Source of the DNA: Comamonadaceae bacterium
GTDB taxonomy: Bacteria > Pseudomonadota > Gammaproteobacteria > Burkholderiales > Burkholderiaceae_C
Direction of reading: 5' to 3'
NCBI GenBank assembly: GCA_947458415.1
Contig: CANGZG010000143.1
Location: 1 to 5,968, forward strand
DNA: 5,968 nucleotides
Shown in pieces: positions 1 through 5,968 of the stretch; the stretch's first letter is position 1, and every line of letters starts with the position of its first letter. Below the pieces are notes generated by a model. That model saw nothing but the letters and a program-made list of their open reading frames with translations. It ran no database searches and was not told the origin of the DNA. A program made the translations under genes and the position numbers.

Positions 1-78
1 AGTTTGGCTTTGAACATGCCCAGTGAAGTGGCGAGACAAATCACCCAGTTACAAGGTCAACGGTCTGTCAACGATTGA
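1..78 (+). CDS. Possible C-terminal end of an unidentified plus-strand gene
   Basis: Frame 1 is open from the left edge to TGA at 76-78, giving 25 residues (tail TQLQGQRSVND). The composition is that of a plausible amphipathic, polar protein end. The other plus-strand frames and two of the three minus-strand frames hit stops early. It would converge on crtC with 12 bases between the two stop codons. I do not recognise it, and 25 codons is too short to be sure it is coding. A minus-strand gene starting at the ATG at 17 is an alternative, but it lacks a ribosome binding site. Confidence 0.35.
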   Translation, partial: SLALNMPSEVARQITQLQGQRSVND

Positions 79-90
79 TTGCCTGTCAGC

Positions 91-1161
91 TCACGCCCGT
101 CTGGGCATGCGCCAAGGCAACATGGCTTGCACCAGCGGCGACACCAAGCGCGGCACATACAAGGTCTCGTGAAAGCTCTGCACAGTTTGACCCAGCAATT
201 CACTGCTGAGCAATGCGCGTTGGTAAAACGGCGTGTCTTCCAATTGGTCCACCACGCGCACAGGCAAGTCACTGCGCATGCGCCTTTGAATTCGCCACAA
301 CGTGGCAGACATCGGCTGTCTGGGCGGCGCTTCAAACGGCTGCACATTGCCATCGTTCATGAAACGCAATGCCAATAACTTGTCGGCTTGTTGACCCACT
401 TTGCCTTGGATGTCGTACATCACAGCGGTGCTGCCGTCTTGCAAAATGGAGCGCGACCAATCCCATTCATGGCAAGCATGGTGAATGGGTTCATCGCCTT
501 CATTGGAATCCAAATAGGCATGGCCTTGCCAACGTTGCGCGGGATGGTCCAAATCGACTTCAATCCGTGCTGAAGGGGCCAGCGGCCCCCAACGGTGCTT
601 GCCATTCGGGTTGATGGCCGTGCTGAAATTGAACCAGGTGTCTGCACGCACCCGCACTTGTCCGCAGACCCGATGTGGCCAAGGCACTGCCACCTCATTG
701 ATGTCGATCACCAAGGCACCTGCCTCCATGCGGCATTGGCTTGGGCCCACGGTGAATTGGTGTTCATCACGGTGGCAATGTGTTGCACCACGCTCTGTCA
801 TGGTCCATCGCCGCGCGGCTTTGCTGTAGAGCGCAACATTCAATGCGCAATGGTTGTCAGGGTCAACTTGATTCCCATGTCGACGCTGCCAAGCGTAATA
901 AGGCGAAAACACGCTGCCGACAAACACGATCAGGGTCAGGCCGTGCTGACCATCGTCACTCAGTGCGTCAAGGTACCACCAGAGGTAGCCGTTTTGTGGG
1001 ACAGGCTGGTCAAACCGAGGTCTGCCATCAACGCGGCGGCCGCCAACTGCCCGGACATGGCTGCCATCGGCACGCCCGGCCCCGGATGCACGCTGCCCCC
1101 CGCCAGGTACAAGCCCTTGGCTTGCGAGCGGGCGTTCGAACGGGCGAAGGCCGCCATCCAT
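91..1161 (-). CDS. crtC: Carotenoid 1,2-hydratase (hydroxyneurosporene synthase)
   Basis: CrtC adds water across the C-1,2 double bond of neurosporene-, spheroidene- or lycopene-type carotenoids, giving the 1-hydroxy end group. Recognisable blocks, numbered from the ATG at 1161 (356 residues), are RFDQPVP 49-55, GYLWWYLDALSDDG 58-71, FVGSVFSPYYAW 80-91, DPDNHCALNVALY 100-112, MTERG 121-125, YLDSNEGDEP 216-225, EWDWSRS 232-238, LEDTPFYQRALL 307-318 and LPWRMPR 348-354. The C terminus is certain. The N terminus is not: no ATG, GTG or TTG lies between 1161 and the conserved block at 1014, and the next in-frame start, GTG at 927, would delete the WWY block. Upstream options are ATG 1242 (383 residues; GGAG 11 bases away) and TTG 1311 (406). 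The Rubrivivax enzyme is reported, from memory, at about 44 kDa, which could favour a longer form. Residues 1-48 look like an out-of-frame reading of crtD. Confidence 0.9.
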   Translation of the reverse strand: MDGGLRPFERPLASQGLVPGGGQRASGAGRADGSHVRAVGGRRVDGRPRFDQPVPQNGYLWWYLDALSDDGQHGLTLIVFVGSVFSPYYAWQRRHGNQVDPDNHCALNVALYSKAARRWTMTERGATHCHRDEHQFTVGPSQCRMEAGALVIDINEVAVPWPHRVCGQVRVRADTWFNFSTAINPNGKHRWGPLAPSARIEVDLDHPAQRWQGHAYLDSNEGDEPIHHACHEWDWSRSILQDGSTAVMYDIQGKVGQQADKLLALRFMNDGNVQPFEAPPRQPMSATLWRIQRRMRSDLPVRVVDQLEDTPFYQRALLSSELLGQTVQSFHETLYVPRLVSPLVQAMLPWRMPRRA

Positions 1162-2492
1162 CCATGGGTGGCTTGGCCATACAAGGCCCCGCCGGTCGCC
1201 GGAAACAGTTGGTGAAAGTCCTGAGGGGTGGTGCGTATGCATGATGCGGAGGACTCCAATGAGAGATGCAAACCGGCTTTGGCCATGCGGGCTTGACTGC
1301 TGACAGCACAAGCGTGCAATTCATCCTCAGACAGCCGTTTATCGCCACGTGCAGGTGCATTGACCAAGCACAACAAACGCTCTGCGCCCGGCGGCGGCGT
1401 ATCCGTGCCACGGTCTTGCGCACACACATACACCGTGGGTTGTTGCGGCATGCGCTTTTGCATGAAGATGTCGTCAAACTCGCTGGCGTAGTCGTTGTTG
1501 AAAAACACATTGTGTCGGTCCAAGGCCATGCCTTGGGTATCGGCATGCATCGACCATGTCACCGCAGACAAGGAACGTGGCTGCACTTTGCCTTGCACAG
1601 ACTTTTGCACGCCAGGCCCGAGCAGTCCTTTGCGCAATGCCGCGATGTCACCGTTGAACACCACACTGTCTGCACGCAAGCTGTCGCCACTGGCCAGCCT
1701 CACGCCAGAGACTCGCCCTTGGCTCATTTCGATGCGCTCGCATTCACTGCTGAACACATAGTTCACGCCATTCGCTTGCCCCAGTCGCATCAAGCACGAG
1801 GCCAAGGCATGCATGCCGCCGTGCACGGTCCACACACCGTCCATTTCAACTTGCGCGATCAACATCAAGGTCGCGGGCGCTTCCCACGGCGACGACCCGC
1901 AGTAAGTGGCATAACGCGCAAACAACTGGCGCAAGCGTGGGTCATTGAAATGCCGCCCCAAGCTGTTCCACAAACTTCGCATTGGACCCACTGACGCCAG
2001 CGTGGCCAAACCGCGTGGCCCCAGTTGGGTCATCATGTGGGCCATGGTGGGCGAGGGAGATTTGATGAACGGCCCTTCCAACGCGTCATACACCTGACGT
2101 GCCGTGTGACAAAACCGTGCAAACCGCTCGGCCTCTGCCCGTCCGGCAAACCGCGCGACCGCATCCAGTGATTGCGCAGGGTCCGCGTACAAATCGAGCT
2201 GTGAACCGTCTTCCCAAAAATGGCGCGCCAACACACTCAAGGGTTGGATGTTCAATTGCGATTCGAGCCGGGTACCGACCGAGGCCATGATTTGGTCAAA
2301 CACCCAACGCATCGTGAAGACAGTCGGACCGCTGTCAACCGGCATGCCATCGGGCATGAGTTGCCTGATCTTGCCGCCGGGTGCGCTGGCTTTGTCTATC
2401 ACCGTGACTTGCAAACCGGCGTGTGCCAATTGCAAAGCACTGACCAAGCCCGCCATGCCTGCGCCGACCACGACGACTTTGTGTTCAGCCAT
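960..2492 (-). CDS. crtD: Hydroxyneurosporene / methoxyneurosporene desaturase (CrtI family)
   Basis: CrtD adds the C-3,4 double bond to 1-hydroxy- or 1-methoxy-carotenoids on the way to spheroidene and, in some species, spirilloxanthin. It is 510 residues long and belongs to the phytoene-desaturase-like flavoprotein family. The N terminus has the dinucleotide-binding fold VVVVGAGMAG (Gly10, Gly12, Gly15) with acidic Asp33 after the second strand, then APGGKIR. The blocks DSGPTVFTMR, ARHFWEDGS, RLRQLFARYATY, VFNGD, HNVFFNNDY and VYVCAQDR point to CrtD rather than CrtI. The C-terminal flavin/substrate block GLYLAGG..HPGPGVPMA spans 460-476. Family similarity ends near residue 494; the last 16 residues are a tail encoded by DNA that also encodes the conserved start of CrtC. 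The start is fixed by GGAGGTG. It overlaps crtA by 8 bases (ATGGCTGA). Confidence 0.95.
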   Translation of the reverse strand: MAEHKVVVVGAGMAGLVSALQLAHAGLQVTVIDKASAPGGKIRQLMPDGMPVDSGPTVFTMRWVFDQIMASVGTRLESQLNIQPLSVLARHFWEDGSQLDLYADPAQSLDAVARFAGRAEAERFARFCHTARQVYDALEGPFIKSPSPTMAHMMTQLGPRGLATLASVGPMRSLWNSLGRHFNDPRLRQLFARYATYCGSSPWEAPATLMLIAQVEMDGVWTVHGGMHALASCLMRLGQANGVNYVFSSECERIEMSQGRVSGVRLASGDSLRADSVVFNGDIAALRKGLLGPGVQKSVQGKVQPRSLSAVTWSMHADTQGMALDRHNVFFNNDYASEFDDIFMQKRMPQQPTVYVCAQDRGTDTPPPGAERLLCLVNAPARGDKRLSEDELHACAVSSQARMAKAGLHLSLESSASCIRTTPQDFHQLFPATGGALYGQATHGWMAAFARSNARSQAKGLYLAGGSVHPGPGVPMAAMSGQLAAAALMADLGLTSLSHKTATSGGTLTH

Positions 2493-3249
2493 GCGGCACC
2501 TCCGACGCAGCCGCCGCTGACATCACCCCTGACCACTGCCCTTCGCGGCGCAAAACTCGCATGCGAACAAACATTGACTCGGAAAAAAAATCGTTTTTGT
2601 AAGCCGCCGCAATCGCTTGCTGGTGCGCACCTGTGTGGGCATAGTGCGTCATTGATTCGGTGTCTTTCCACAAACTGAAGGTGCATTGCCGCACCAAAGG
2701 CGCTTCGCCCAAACCCATGGCAATTTCACAGCCGGGTGCATTTTTCAAATCGTCTTGCGCGGCAGGTGCATAACGCCAAAAAGCCACCGCTTTGGCGGGC
2801 CGAATGCTCGCACGTGTCAATGCCACCATGCCACCGGTTTGCCTGTCCAAATCACGGTATTTGCCCAAACGCTCAGGGGATGTGACATCCCAAGATCGAC
2901 CGTCCCAAGAACCGCGTGCGGAGTTGACGGCCAATGCCGTGATGAAAAAAGATTTGGCCCGCTCAGCATAGGCTTTGACCGCTGTGCTGTCGATGAATTG
3001 GTCAGCGTGTGCGGCGGTTTCAAACATGCAAACCAAGCCTTGGTGGGTGGCACTGGGCCTGAGCACAAACCCGCCTTCATGGCCACTGCCCATGACCTTG
3101 GTGAACAACAAACCAGGGGTGTCTTTGAAACCTGCAGCGCCTTGCACCAAACGCATCCATCCCCAGCCTTGGTGCGCCCTCAGGAAGTCAACCAGCAACA
3201 CCACCACCACACCTGAAACTGCCATGGAAACGGGGTCTTGGGTAACCAT
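2485..3249 (-). CDS. crtA: Spheroidene monooxygenase
   Basis: CrtA introduces the 2-keto group that turns spheroidene into spheroidenone (and hydroxyspheroidene into the keto form) using O2, the colour change seen on aeration of these bacteria. The protein is 254 residues from the first ATG, a normal family length. Family-like blocks are an N-terminal strand VVVVLLVDF (14-22), FTKVMGSG (49-56), ALTRASI (143-149), MGLGEAP (178-184), TFSLW (190-194), YAHTGAH (203-209) and FFSESMFVRM (221-230). There is no signal peptide; the enzyme is expected to work at the cytoplasmic side of the membrane. The start is uncertain. ATG at 3249 and ATG at 3225 (246 residues) are both in frame, and neither has a clear ribosome binding site. 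The frame is open only to 3279. The stop overlaps crtD by 8 bases. The order pufC-crtA-crtD-crtC is as in Rubrivivax. Confidence 0.92.
   Translation of the reverse strand: MVTQDPVSMAVSGVVVVLLVDFLRAHQGWGWMRLVQGAAGFKDTPGLLFTKVMGSGHEGGFVLRPSATHQGLVCMFETAAHADQFIDSTAVKAYAERAKSFFITALAVNSARGSWDGRSWDVTSPERLGKYRDLDRQTGGMVALTRASIRPAKAVAFWRYAPAAQDDLKNAPGCEIAMGLGEAPLVRQCTFSLWKDTESMTHYAHTGAHQQAIAAAYKNDFFSESMFVRMRVLRREGQWSGVMSAAAASEVPHG
2497..2503 (-). promoter_or_regulatory. Ribosome binding site of crtD inside crtA
   Basis: GGAGGTG on the minus strand lies 4 bases before the crtD ATG at 2492. It is the strongest Shine-Dalgarno match in the window. It sits in the last codons of crtA, so crtD can be translated efficiently from the shared message, and it fixes the crtD start. 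Confidence 0.85.
3199..3210 (-). repeat. Four tandem GTG codons near the crtA start
   Basis: Four consecutive GTG codons encode Val14-Val17 of CrtA and are followed by TTG and CTG. The run is a short trinucleotide repeat inside a conserved beta strand, so it is probably only codon coincidence. A change of one unit would alter the protein by one Val without shifting frame. The GTGs are also in-frame potential alternative starts. Confidence 0.45.
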
Positions 3250-3290
3250 GGGATGTTCATGTGCAGAGGTGATGGTGGCTCAGTTCCACA
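3250..3290 (-). other. Short pufC-crtA spacer without a terminator
   Basis: These 41 bases separate the pufC TAA from the first crtA ATG. They contain only a 4-bp inverted repeat (GTGG and CCAC around a 7-base loop) with no T run, so nothing looks like a terminator and read-through from pufC into crtA is expected. No good Shine-Dalgarno sequence and no convincing promoter is visible. Confidence 0.5.
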
Positions 3291-4346
3291 TTACTTGGAT
3301 GCCACTTGGGCCGGTTTAGCGCTGGGCGGCGGTGTCAACTCTGGAAAGTCTTTGGCCATGGGCGCGCCAAACAAGGGTTTGTATGCCCCTTGGTGGCAAG
3401 TGTTGCAATTGAGTTTGGGTGCATCACCCAACTCACCCTTGCGGTTGTCTGGAAAAACCGGTGTCAAAGGCTCCATGTAGTTCACGTTCAAATCACGCGC
3501 CATGCGGATGCCATGCCAGGCAGTGACACGCTGTGGCGGCGCATCTTCCCAACTTTGGAATGAGCGGCTGTTGTGGCAATACGTGCAATTGACGCCGAGC
3601 GAGGTCGACATGTGGGTCATCAACCCATATGTCCATTCGGTTTGCTTGGTCGAATGCCGGTTGCCTGAAGGCAGTGGTGTGGGACCATTCATGCGAATGT
3701 CTTTGGCTTCCAACAAGAACGGTGTGAACGGATCGCTTGGCAACGAGGACAAGTTGACCACGGCGGCGGGCTCATTTTGTCCCGCCTTGTCGCCCAAGAA
3801 ATTGGAGCCCTGTGGCTGGTGGTCTTTGGTAAACCAAATGGCTGAGGGCACAGGCTGGCCCCGGTGACAGGTATAGCAAGTGACCCCTGTTTCCGCCACG
3901 TGCGGCTTCCATTCGCTGTTGATGTACTGCGTCATTTGCAACATGCGTCTGGCCACCACCTTGGTGTACTTTTCGTCGTCTGCAAAATTGGCCGGGTTGT
4001 GGCAGTACACGCAACCACCATTGTTGGGCGACACCCATGCACTCATGGAAACCATCAAACGGTTGAATTGTGCGGTGCTGAGGTTGCCTAGCACCTGCAC
4101 ATTTTTGTAAGTCTGTGAGGCTTTCGGTCCTTCACCCGGTGCTTGTGGAATGGCGACGGGCGGCACATTGGCGTCCACTGTGGCCGCCAACAGTCGGGTG
4201 TTGTACACCTGCACCATGCCAGTGCCACGGTAACCGTGTTGCACGCTGTTGGGCACGGGCAGCTCACAACCGCTCAACACCAACACCGCACCGATGGCCG
4301 CAACGCATTGCCACAGCCGGTTTGTCCATTTCGATGCGTGTGTCAT
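3291..4346 (-). CDS. pufC: Reaction-centre tetraheme cytochrome c subunit (lipoprotein)
   Basis: This is the 351-residue cytochrome subunit on the periplasmic face of the reaction centre. It passes electrons from soluble donors (cytochrome c, HiPIP) to the photo-oxidised special pair. Residues 1-26 are a lipoprotein signal: Lys6 and Arg10, a hydrophobic stretch at 11-25, then lipobox LSGC with Cys27 as the expected lipidated N terminus. Four haem sites are visible: CVYCH 112-116, CYTCH 157-161, CTYCH 254-258 and CNTCH 314-318. Compared with the Blastochloris viridis subunit from memory, the sixth ligands are Met98 (haem 1), Met135 (haem 2), Met243 (haem 3) and His149 (haem 4, bis-His). All four are present. 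The final stretch QGAYKPLFGAP and the following DFPEL match the family end; the last 14 residues are a Pro/Ala-rich tail. The ATG overlaps the pufM stop (ATGA). Acidic residues directly flanking haem 1 are few. Confidence 0.97.
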   Translation of the reverse strand: MTHASKWTNRLWQCVAAIGAVLVLSGCELPVPNSVQHGYRGTGMVQVYNTRLLAATVDANVPPVAIPQAPGEGPKASQTYKNVQVLGNLSTAQFNRLMVSMSAWVSPNNGGCVYCHNPANFADDEKYTKVVARRMLQMTQYINSEWKPHVAETGVTCYTCHRGQPVPSAIWFTKDHQPQGSNFLGDKAGQNEPAAVVNLSSLPSDPFTPFLLEAKDIRMNGPTPLPSGNRHSTKQTEWTYGLMTHMSTSLGVNCTYCHNSRSFQSWEDAPPQRVTAWHGIRMARDLNVNYMEPLTPVFPDNRKGELGDAPKLNCNTCHQGAYKPLFGAPMAKDFPELTPPPSAKPAQVASK

Positions 4347-5320
4347 GGCTTGGCTCCCAGGGTCAGCGCCGGGTCGATCACGGCGGGAAATACGTTCGGG
4401 TAAGGTGGCGCCACACCGTGCTTGATCGCCCACAAATACCAGTTGTCCACCACGGTGCCCGTCAGCAAAATGCCGATGCCACCGGTCAATGGACACAGCA
4501 CAGCGAACCACCACGCCCAGCGGTGAATCGATTCCATGGAAGCGTTAAAGCCCATGGTCCAACGCCAGAACAATGCGGCGCGCTCGGAGGCAGTGCCGCG
4601 GTCCACAATTTGCTCAATCTCGCGCTCGCCGCCGTAACGCGTGACGGCCAAGATGGTCGCACCGTGCATGGCAAACAGCAACACCGAGCCATACAAAAAC
4701 ACAATCGACAAAGCGTGGAACGGGTTGTAGAACAGGTTGCCATAGCGAATGGACAAGGCCGCGGTCCAATCCAGGTGCGGGAAGATGCCGTAAGGCACTG
4801 CCTCACCCCATGAGCCCATCAAAATCGGGCGGAAAAAACCCAGCACGAAAAACAGCCACAACGCAGCAGCAAACGCCCAAGCGACATGCGTGCCCATGCC
4901 CAAGGCGATGGCGCGGCGGTACATGCGTACCCACCATGCCAACACCGAGATGGACAACAGCAAACCCACGATCAAAAACCAACCGCCTTGGTTCAGCGGC
5001 GGCATGGACAAACCGTATTCAGGGGGTGGCGGTTCCAGCGCCAGCCAGAACAATTGACGCACCAGTTGCACCGGATCCCAATTGACAGACGCCAGCATGT
5101 TCAAACCAATGATGTTGAACGCGACCATGCCGCACACCAATGAAAGCACGCCAAAGCCACCGAGGTAAATCGGACCCAGTTGGGCATTGCCGATCTTGCC
5201 CAGCAACCAAAAGAGGACGGGATGACCGAAGCGCGGGCTGTTGCCCGGTCCGAGTTCGGTGCCATGGTGCACCGGACCCCGGGCTTGCACTGTGGTGAAA
5301 AGGTTGTAGTAGTCAGCCAT
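4343..5320 (-). CDS. pufM: Photosynthetic reaction centre M subunit
   Basis: This is the M subunit, partner of PufL in the membrane core of the reaction centre. It is complete at 325 residues. From about residue 105 the numbering matches Rhodobacter exactly: His182 (accessory bacteriochlorophyll), His202 (special pair, in FYNPFH), Tyr210 (between special pair and active-branch pheophytin), Leu214, and Trp252 (packs on QA, in ALFWRWTMGFNA). The iron ligands His219, Glu234 and His266 are also present. Asn45 in GNAQLGPIYLG corresponds to Asn M44 of Rhodobacter, which pairs functionally with L213. Five membrane helices are evident. The C-terminal tail after GTVVDNWY is about 20 residues longer than in Rhodobacter, as is usual in centres that carry a cytochrome subunit. 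The start is fixed by the AGGAG upstream. The stop overlaps the pufC start as ATGA, so the two are probably translationally coupled. Confidence 0.98.
   Translation of the reverse strand: MADYYNLFTTVQARGPVHHGTELGPGNSPRFGHPVLFWLLGKIGNAQLGPIYLGGFGVLSLVCGMVAFNIIGLNMLASVNWDPVQLVRQLFWLALEPPPPEYGLSMPPLNQGGWFLIVGLLLSISVLAWWVRMYRRAIALGMGTHVAWAFAAALWLFFVLGFFRPILMGSWGEAVPYGIFPHLDWTAALSIRYGNLFYNPFHALSIVFLYGSVLLFAMHGATILAVTRYGGEREIEQIVDRGTASERAALFWRWTMGFNASMESIHRWAWWFAVLCPLTGGIGILLTGTVVDNWYLWAIKHGVAPPYPNVFPAVIDPALTLGAKP
4354..4358 (-). promoter_or_regulatory. Ribosome binding site of pufC
   Basis: GGGAG on the minus strand lies 7 bases before the pufC ATG at 4346, inside the last codons of pufM. It supports this start over any upstream extension into pufM; the same frame stays open to about 4514 but reads as pufM in another frame. 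Confidence 0.7.
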
Positions 5321-5328
5321 TTAAGTTG

Positions 5329-5333
5329 CTCCT
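5329..5333 (-). promoter_or_regulatory. Ribosome binding site of pufM
   Basis: Read on the minus strand, the 21-base pufL-pufM gap contains AGGAG, 8 bases before the ATG at 5320. This fixes the pufM start and shows that M is initiated independently of pufL termination. Confidence 0.8.
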
Positions 5334-5341
5334 GTCAAGCT

Positions 5342-5968
5342 TCAAGGCCACTGAGACCAGATAGGCAGATTCAGCCACCAGCCCCACCACTCGGGCCAGC
5401 CGCGACTCCAGAAGGGACCGCTGATCACAATGCACAAGGCACTGAAGGCCACCGCTGCCATCGCCAAGAACACTCCCAAACGGTGAATGCCCAAGGTGCC
5501 GATGGAGTAGCCAATGGTGTCGCGGAAAAACGTGTCTTCGTGTTCAGGGGTTTTGACGACCTGCCCTTTGCCGGGGTTGGTGGCCGACAAAATCAATGCG
5601 CCATGCAGCGATAACGCAAACGTGGTGGCAAAAAAGAAACTCACAGCCAACATGTGGGCCGGGTTGTAGTGAAAGTGCAAATACTGGTAACCCACGTTGG
5701 ACACCCAATCGAGGTGGCTGTAAATGCCATAGGGGAAAGCATGCCCCCAAGCACCCATCAACACAGGACGGATCACTTCAAGCGTGAAATAAGCAAAGAT
5801 CGCCATGCTGAATGCGGCAGGCACGTGGTAACCCATGCCCAACTTGCGACAAATTTCAACCTCGCGCAATGCCCAAGACACAAACGCGCCGAGCGCACAA
5901 ATCGTGATCAGTTGCCACAAGCCGCCTTCCATCAGCGGCGCAAAGCGCAGGCCGTAGGACAAATTCGG
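5342..5968 (-). CDS. pufL: Photosynthetic reaction centre L subunit, 3' part (5' end cut by window edge)
   Basis: This is the L subunit of the type II reaction centre, an inner-membrane protein binding bacteriochlorophyll, bacteriopheophytin and the Fe-quinone pair. The last 208 residues are visible. The frame is open to the edge, so about 68 N-terminal residues (helix A) are missing and helices B to E are present. Adding 68 to the visible index gives Rhodobacter numbering and places every key residue: His L153 (accessory bacteriochlorophyll), His L168 and L173 (special pair, in FHYNPAH), Tyr L162, Glu L104 (pheophytin hydrogen bond), His L190 and L230 (iron), and Glu L212, Asp L213 and Ser L223 (QB proton path). 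L210 is Glu, not Asp as in Rhodobacter. The tail SGPFWSRGWPEWWGWW resembles the Blastochloris viridis L subunit, which also works with a bound cytochrome. The gene ends TGA 21 bases before pufM. The TTG at 5962 is an internal leucine, not a start. Confidence 0.97.
   Translation of the reverse strand, partial: PNLSYGLRFAPLMEGGLWQLITICALGAFVSWALREVEICRKLGMGYHVPAAFSMAIFAYFTLEVIRPVLMGAWGHAFPYGIYSHLDWVSNVGYQYLHFHYNPAHMLAVSFFFATTFALSLHGALILSATNPGKGQVVKTPEHEDTFFRDTIGYSIGTLGIHRLGVFLAMAAVAFSALCIVISGPFWSRGWPEWWGWWLNLPIWSQWP

Larger units (their letters stand above)
91..5968 (-). other. pufLMC-crtADC transcription unit (5' part outside window)
   Basis: All six genes lie on one strand with gaps of at most 41 bases and three gene overlaps. 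No terminator or convincing promoter is visible between them. In Rubrivivax gelatinosus the same genes form pufBALMC-crtADC, with pufBA (light-harvesting I) and an oxygen- and light-responsive promoter upstream. By analogy the promoter and pufBA should lie beyond the right edge. Co-transcription here is inferred, not shown. Confidence 0.7.

Noticed and set aside
975..990. Possible -1 frameshift fusing CrtD to CrtC at CACAAAACGG
   Set aside because: The crtC frame is indeed -1 relative to crtD here, but the run is not a proper X XXY YYZ slippery heptamer, I see no downstream stem or pseudoknot, and the two are known as separate enzymes.
595..1215. Plus-strand open frame of 206 codons opposite crtC/crtD
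   Set aside because: It crosses the crtD-crtC junction, has no ribosome site or recognisable motif, and is explained by complementary codon bias.
1266..1994. Plus-strand open frame of 242 codons opposite crtD
   Set aside because: It lies wholly within well-conserved crtD, has no recognisable domain or start signal, and is His/Arg/Gln-rich in the way expected of the complementary strand of a GC-biased gene.
3272..3286. Hairpin GTGG-loop-CCAC after the pufC stop as a terminator or RNA stabiliser
   Set aside because: The stem is only 4 bp, has a 7-base loop and no T run, and is too weak to claim.
4347..4514. Upstream extension of the pufC frame into pufM
   Set aside because: The extension is pufM read in another frame. 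The ATG at 4346 has GGGAG at good spacing and is followed immediately by a standard lipoprotein signal.
4115..4813. Plus-strand open frame of 232 codons opposite pufM/pufC
   Set aside because: It spans two confirmed genes on the other strand and their overlap, has a low-complexity composition and resembles no family I know.

Overview
The window is a piece of the photosynthesis gene cluster of a purple (anoxygenic phototrophic) bacterium, read entirely from the minus strand. Gene order from the right edge leftwards is pufL (cut by the edge), pufM, pufC, crtA, crtD, crtC. I know the order pufLMC-crtADC from Rubrivivax gelatinosus (pufBALMC-crtADC). Together with the moderately GC-rich composition and the tetraheme PufC, it suggests a betaproteobacterium of the Burkholderiales (Rubrivivax / Rhodoferax / Limnohabitans type). 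That placement is inference from memory of gene order and protein similarity; no search was run.

Region by region. Positions 5968-3291 encode the photochemical reaction centre: the L subunit (last 208 residues), the complete M subunit and the membrane-anchored tetraheme cytochrome that re-reduces the special pair. All bacteriochlorophyll and iron ligands that fall in the window are present, so the centre looks functional. Positions 3249-91 encode three late enzymes of the spheroidene branch of carotenoid synthesis: CrtA (2-ketolation of spheroidene when oxygen is present), CrtD (3,4-desaturation) and CrtC (1,2-hydration). Positions 1-78 can be read as the last 25 codons of a plus-strand gene converging on crtC, with low confidence.

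The six genes are packed as one transcription unit. There are 21 bases between pufL and pufM, an ATGA overlap between pufM and pufC, 41 bases between pufC and crtA, an 8-base overlap between crtA and crtD, and a long crtD/crtC overlap. I see no terminator inside the unit. The layout couples reaction-centre production to production of the carotenoids that bind in it.

Nothing here looks like a new biological system. The most unusual point is the crtD/crtC junction. The conserved end of CrtD and the conserved start of CrtC abut within about one codon, so the crtC start codon has to lie inside conserved crtD sequence, and the last 16 codons of crtD overprint the conserved first block of crtC.
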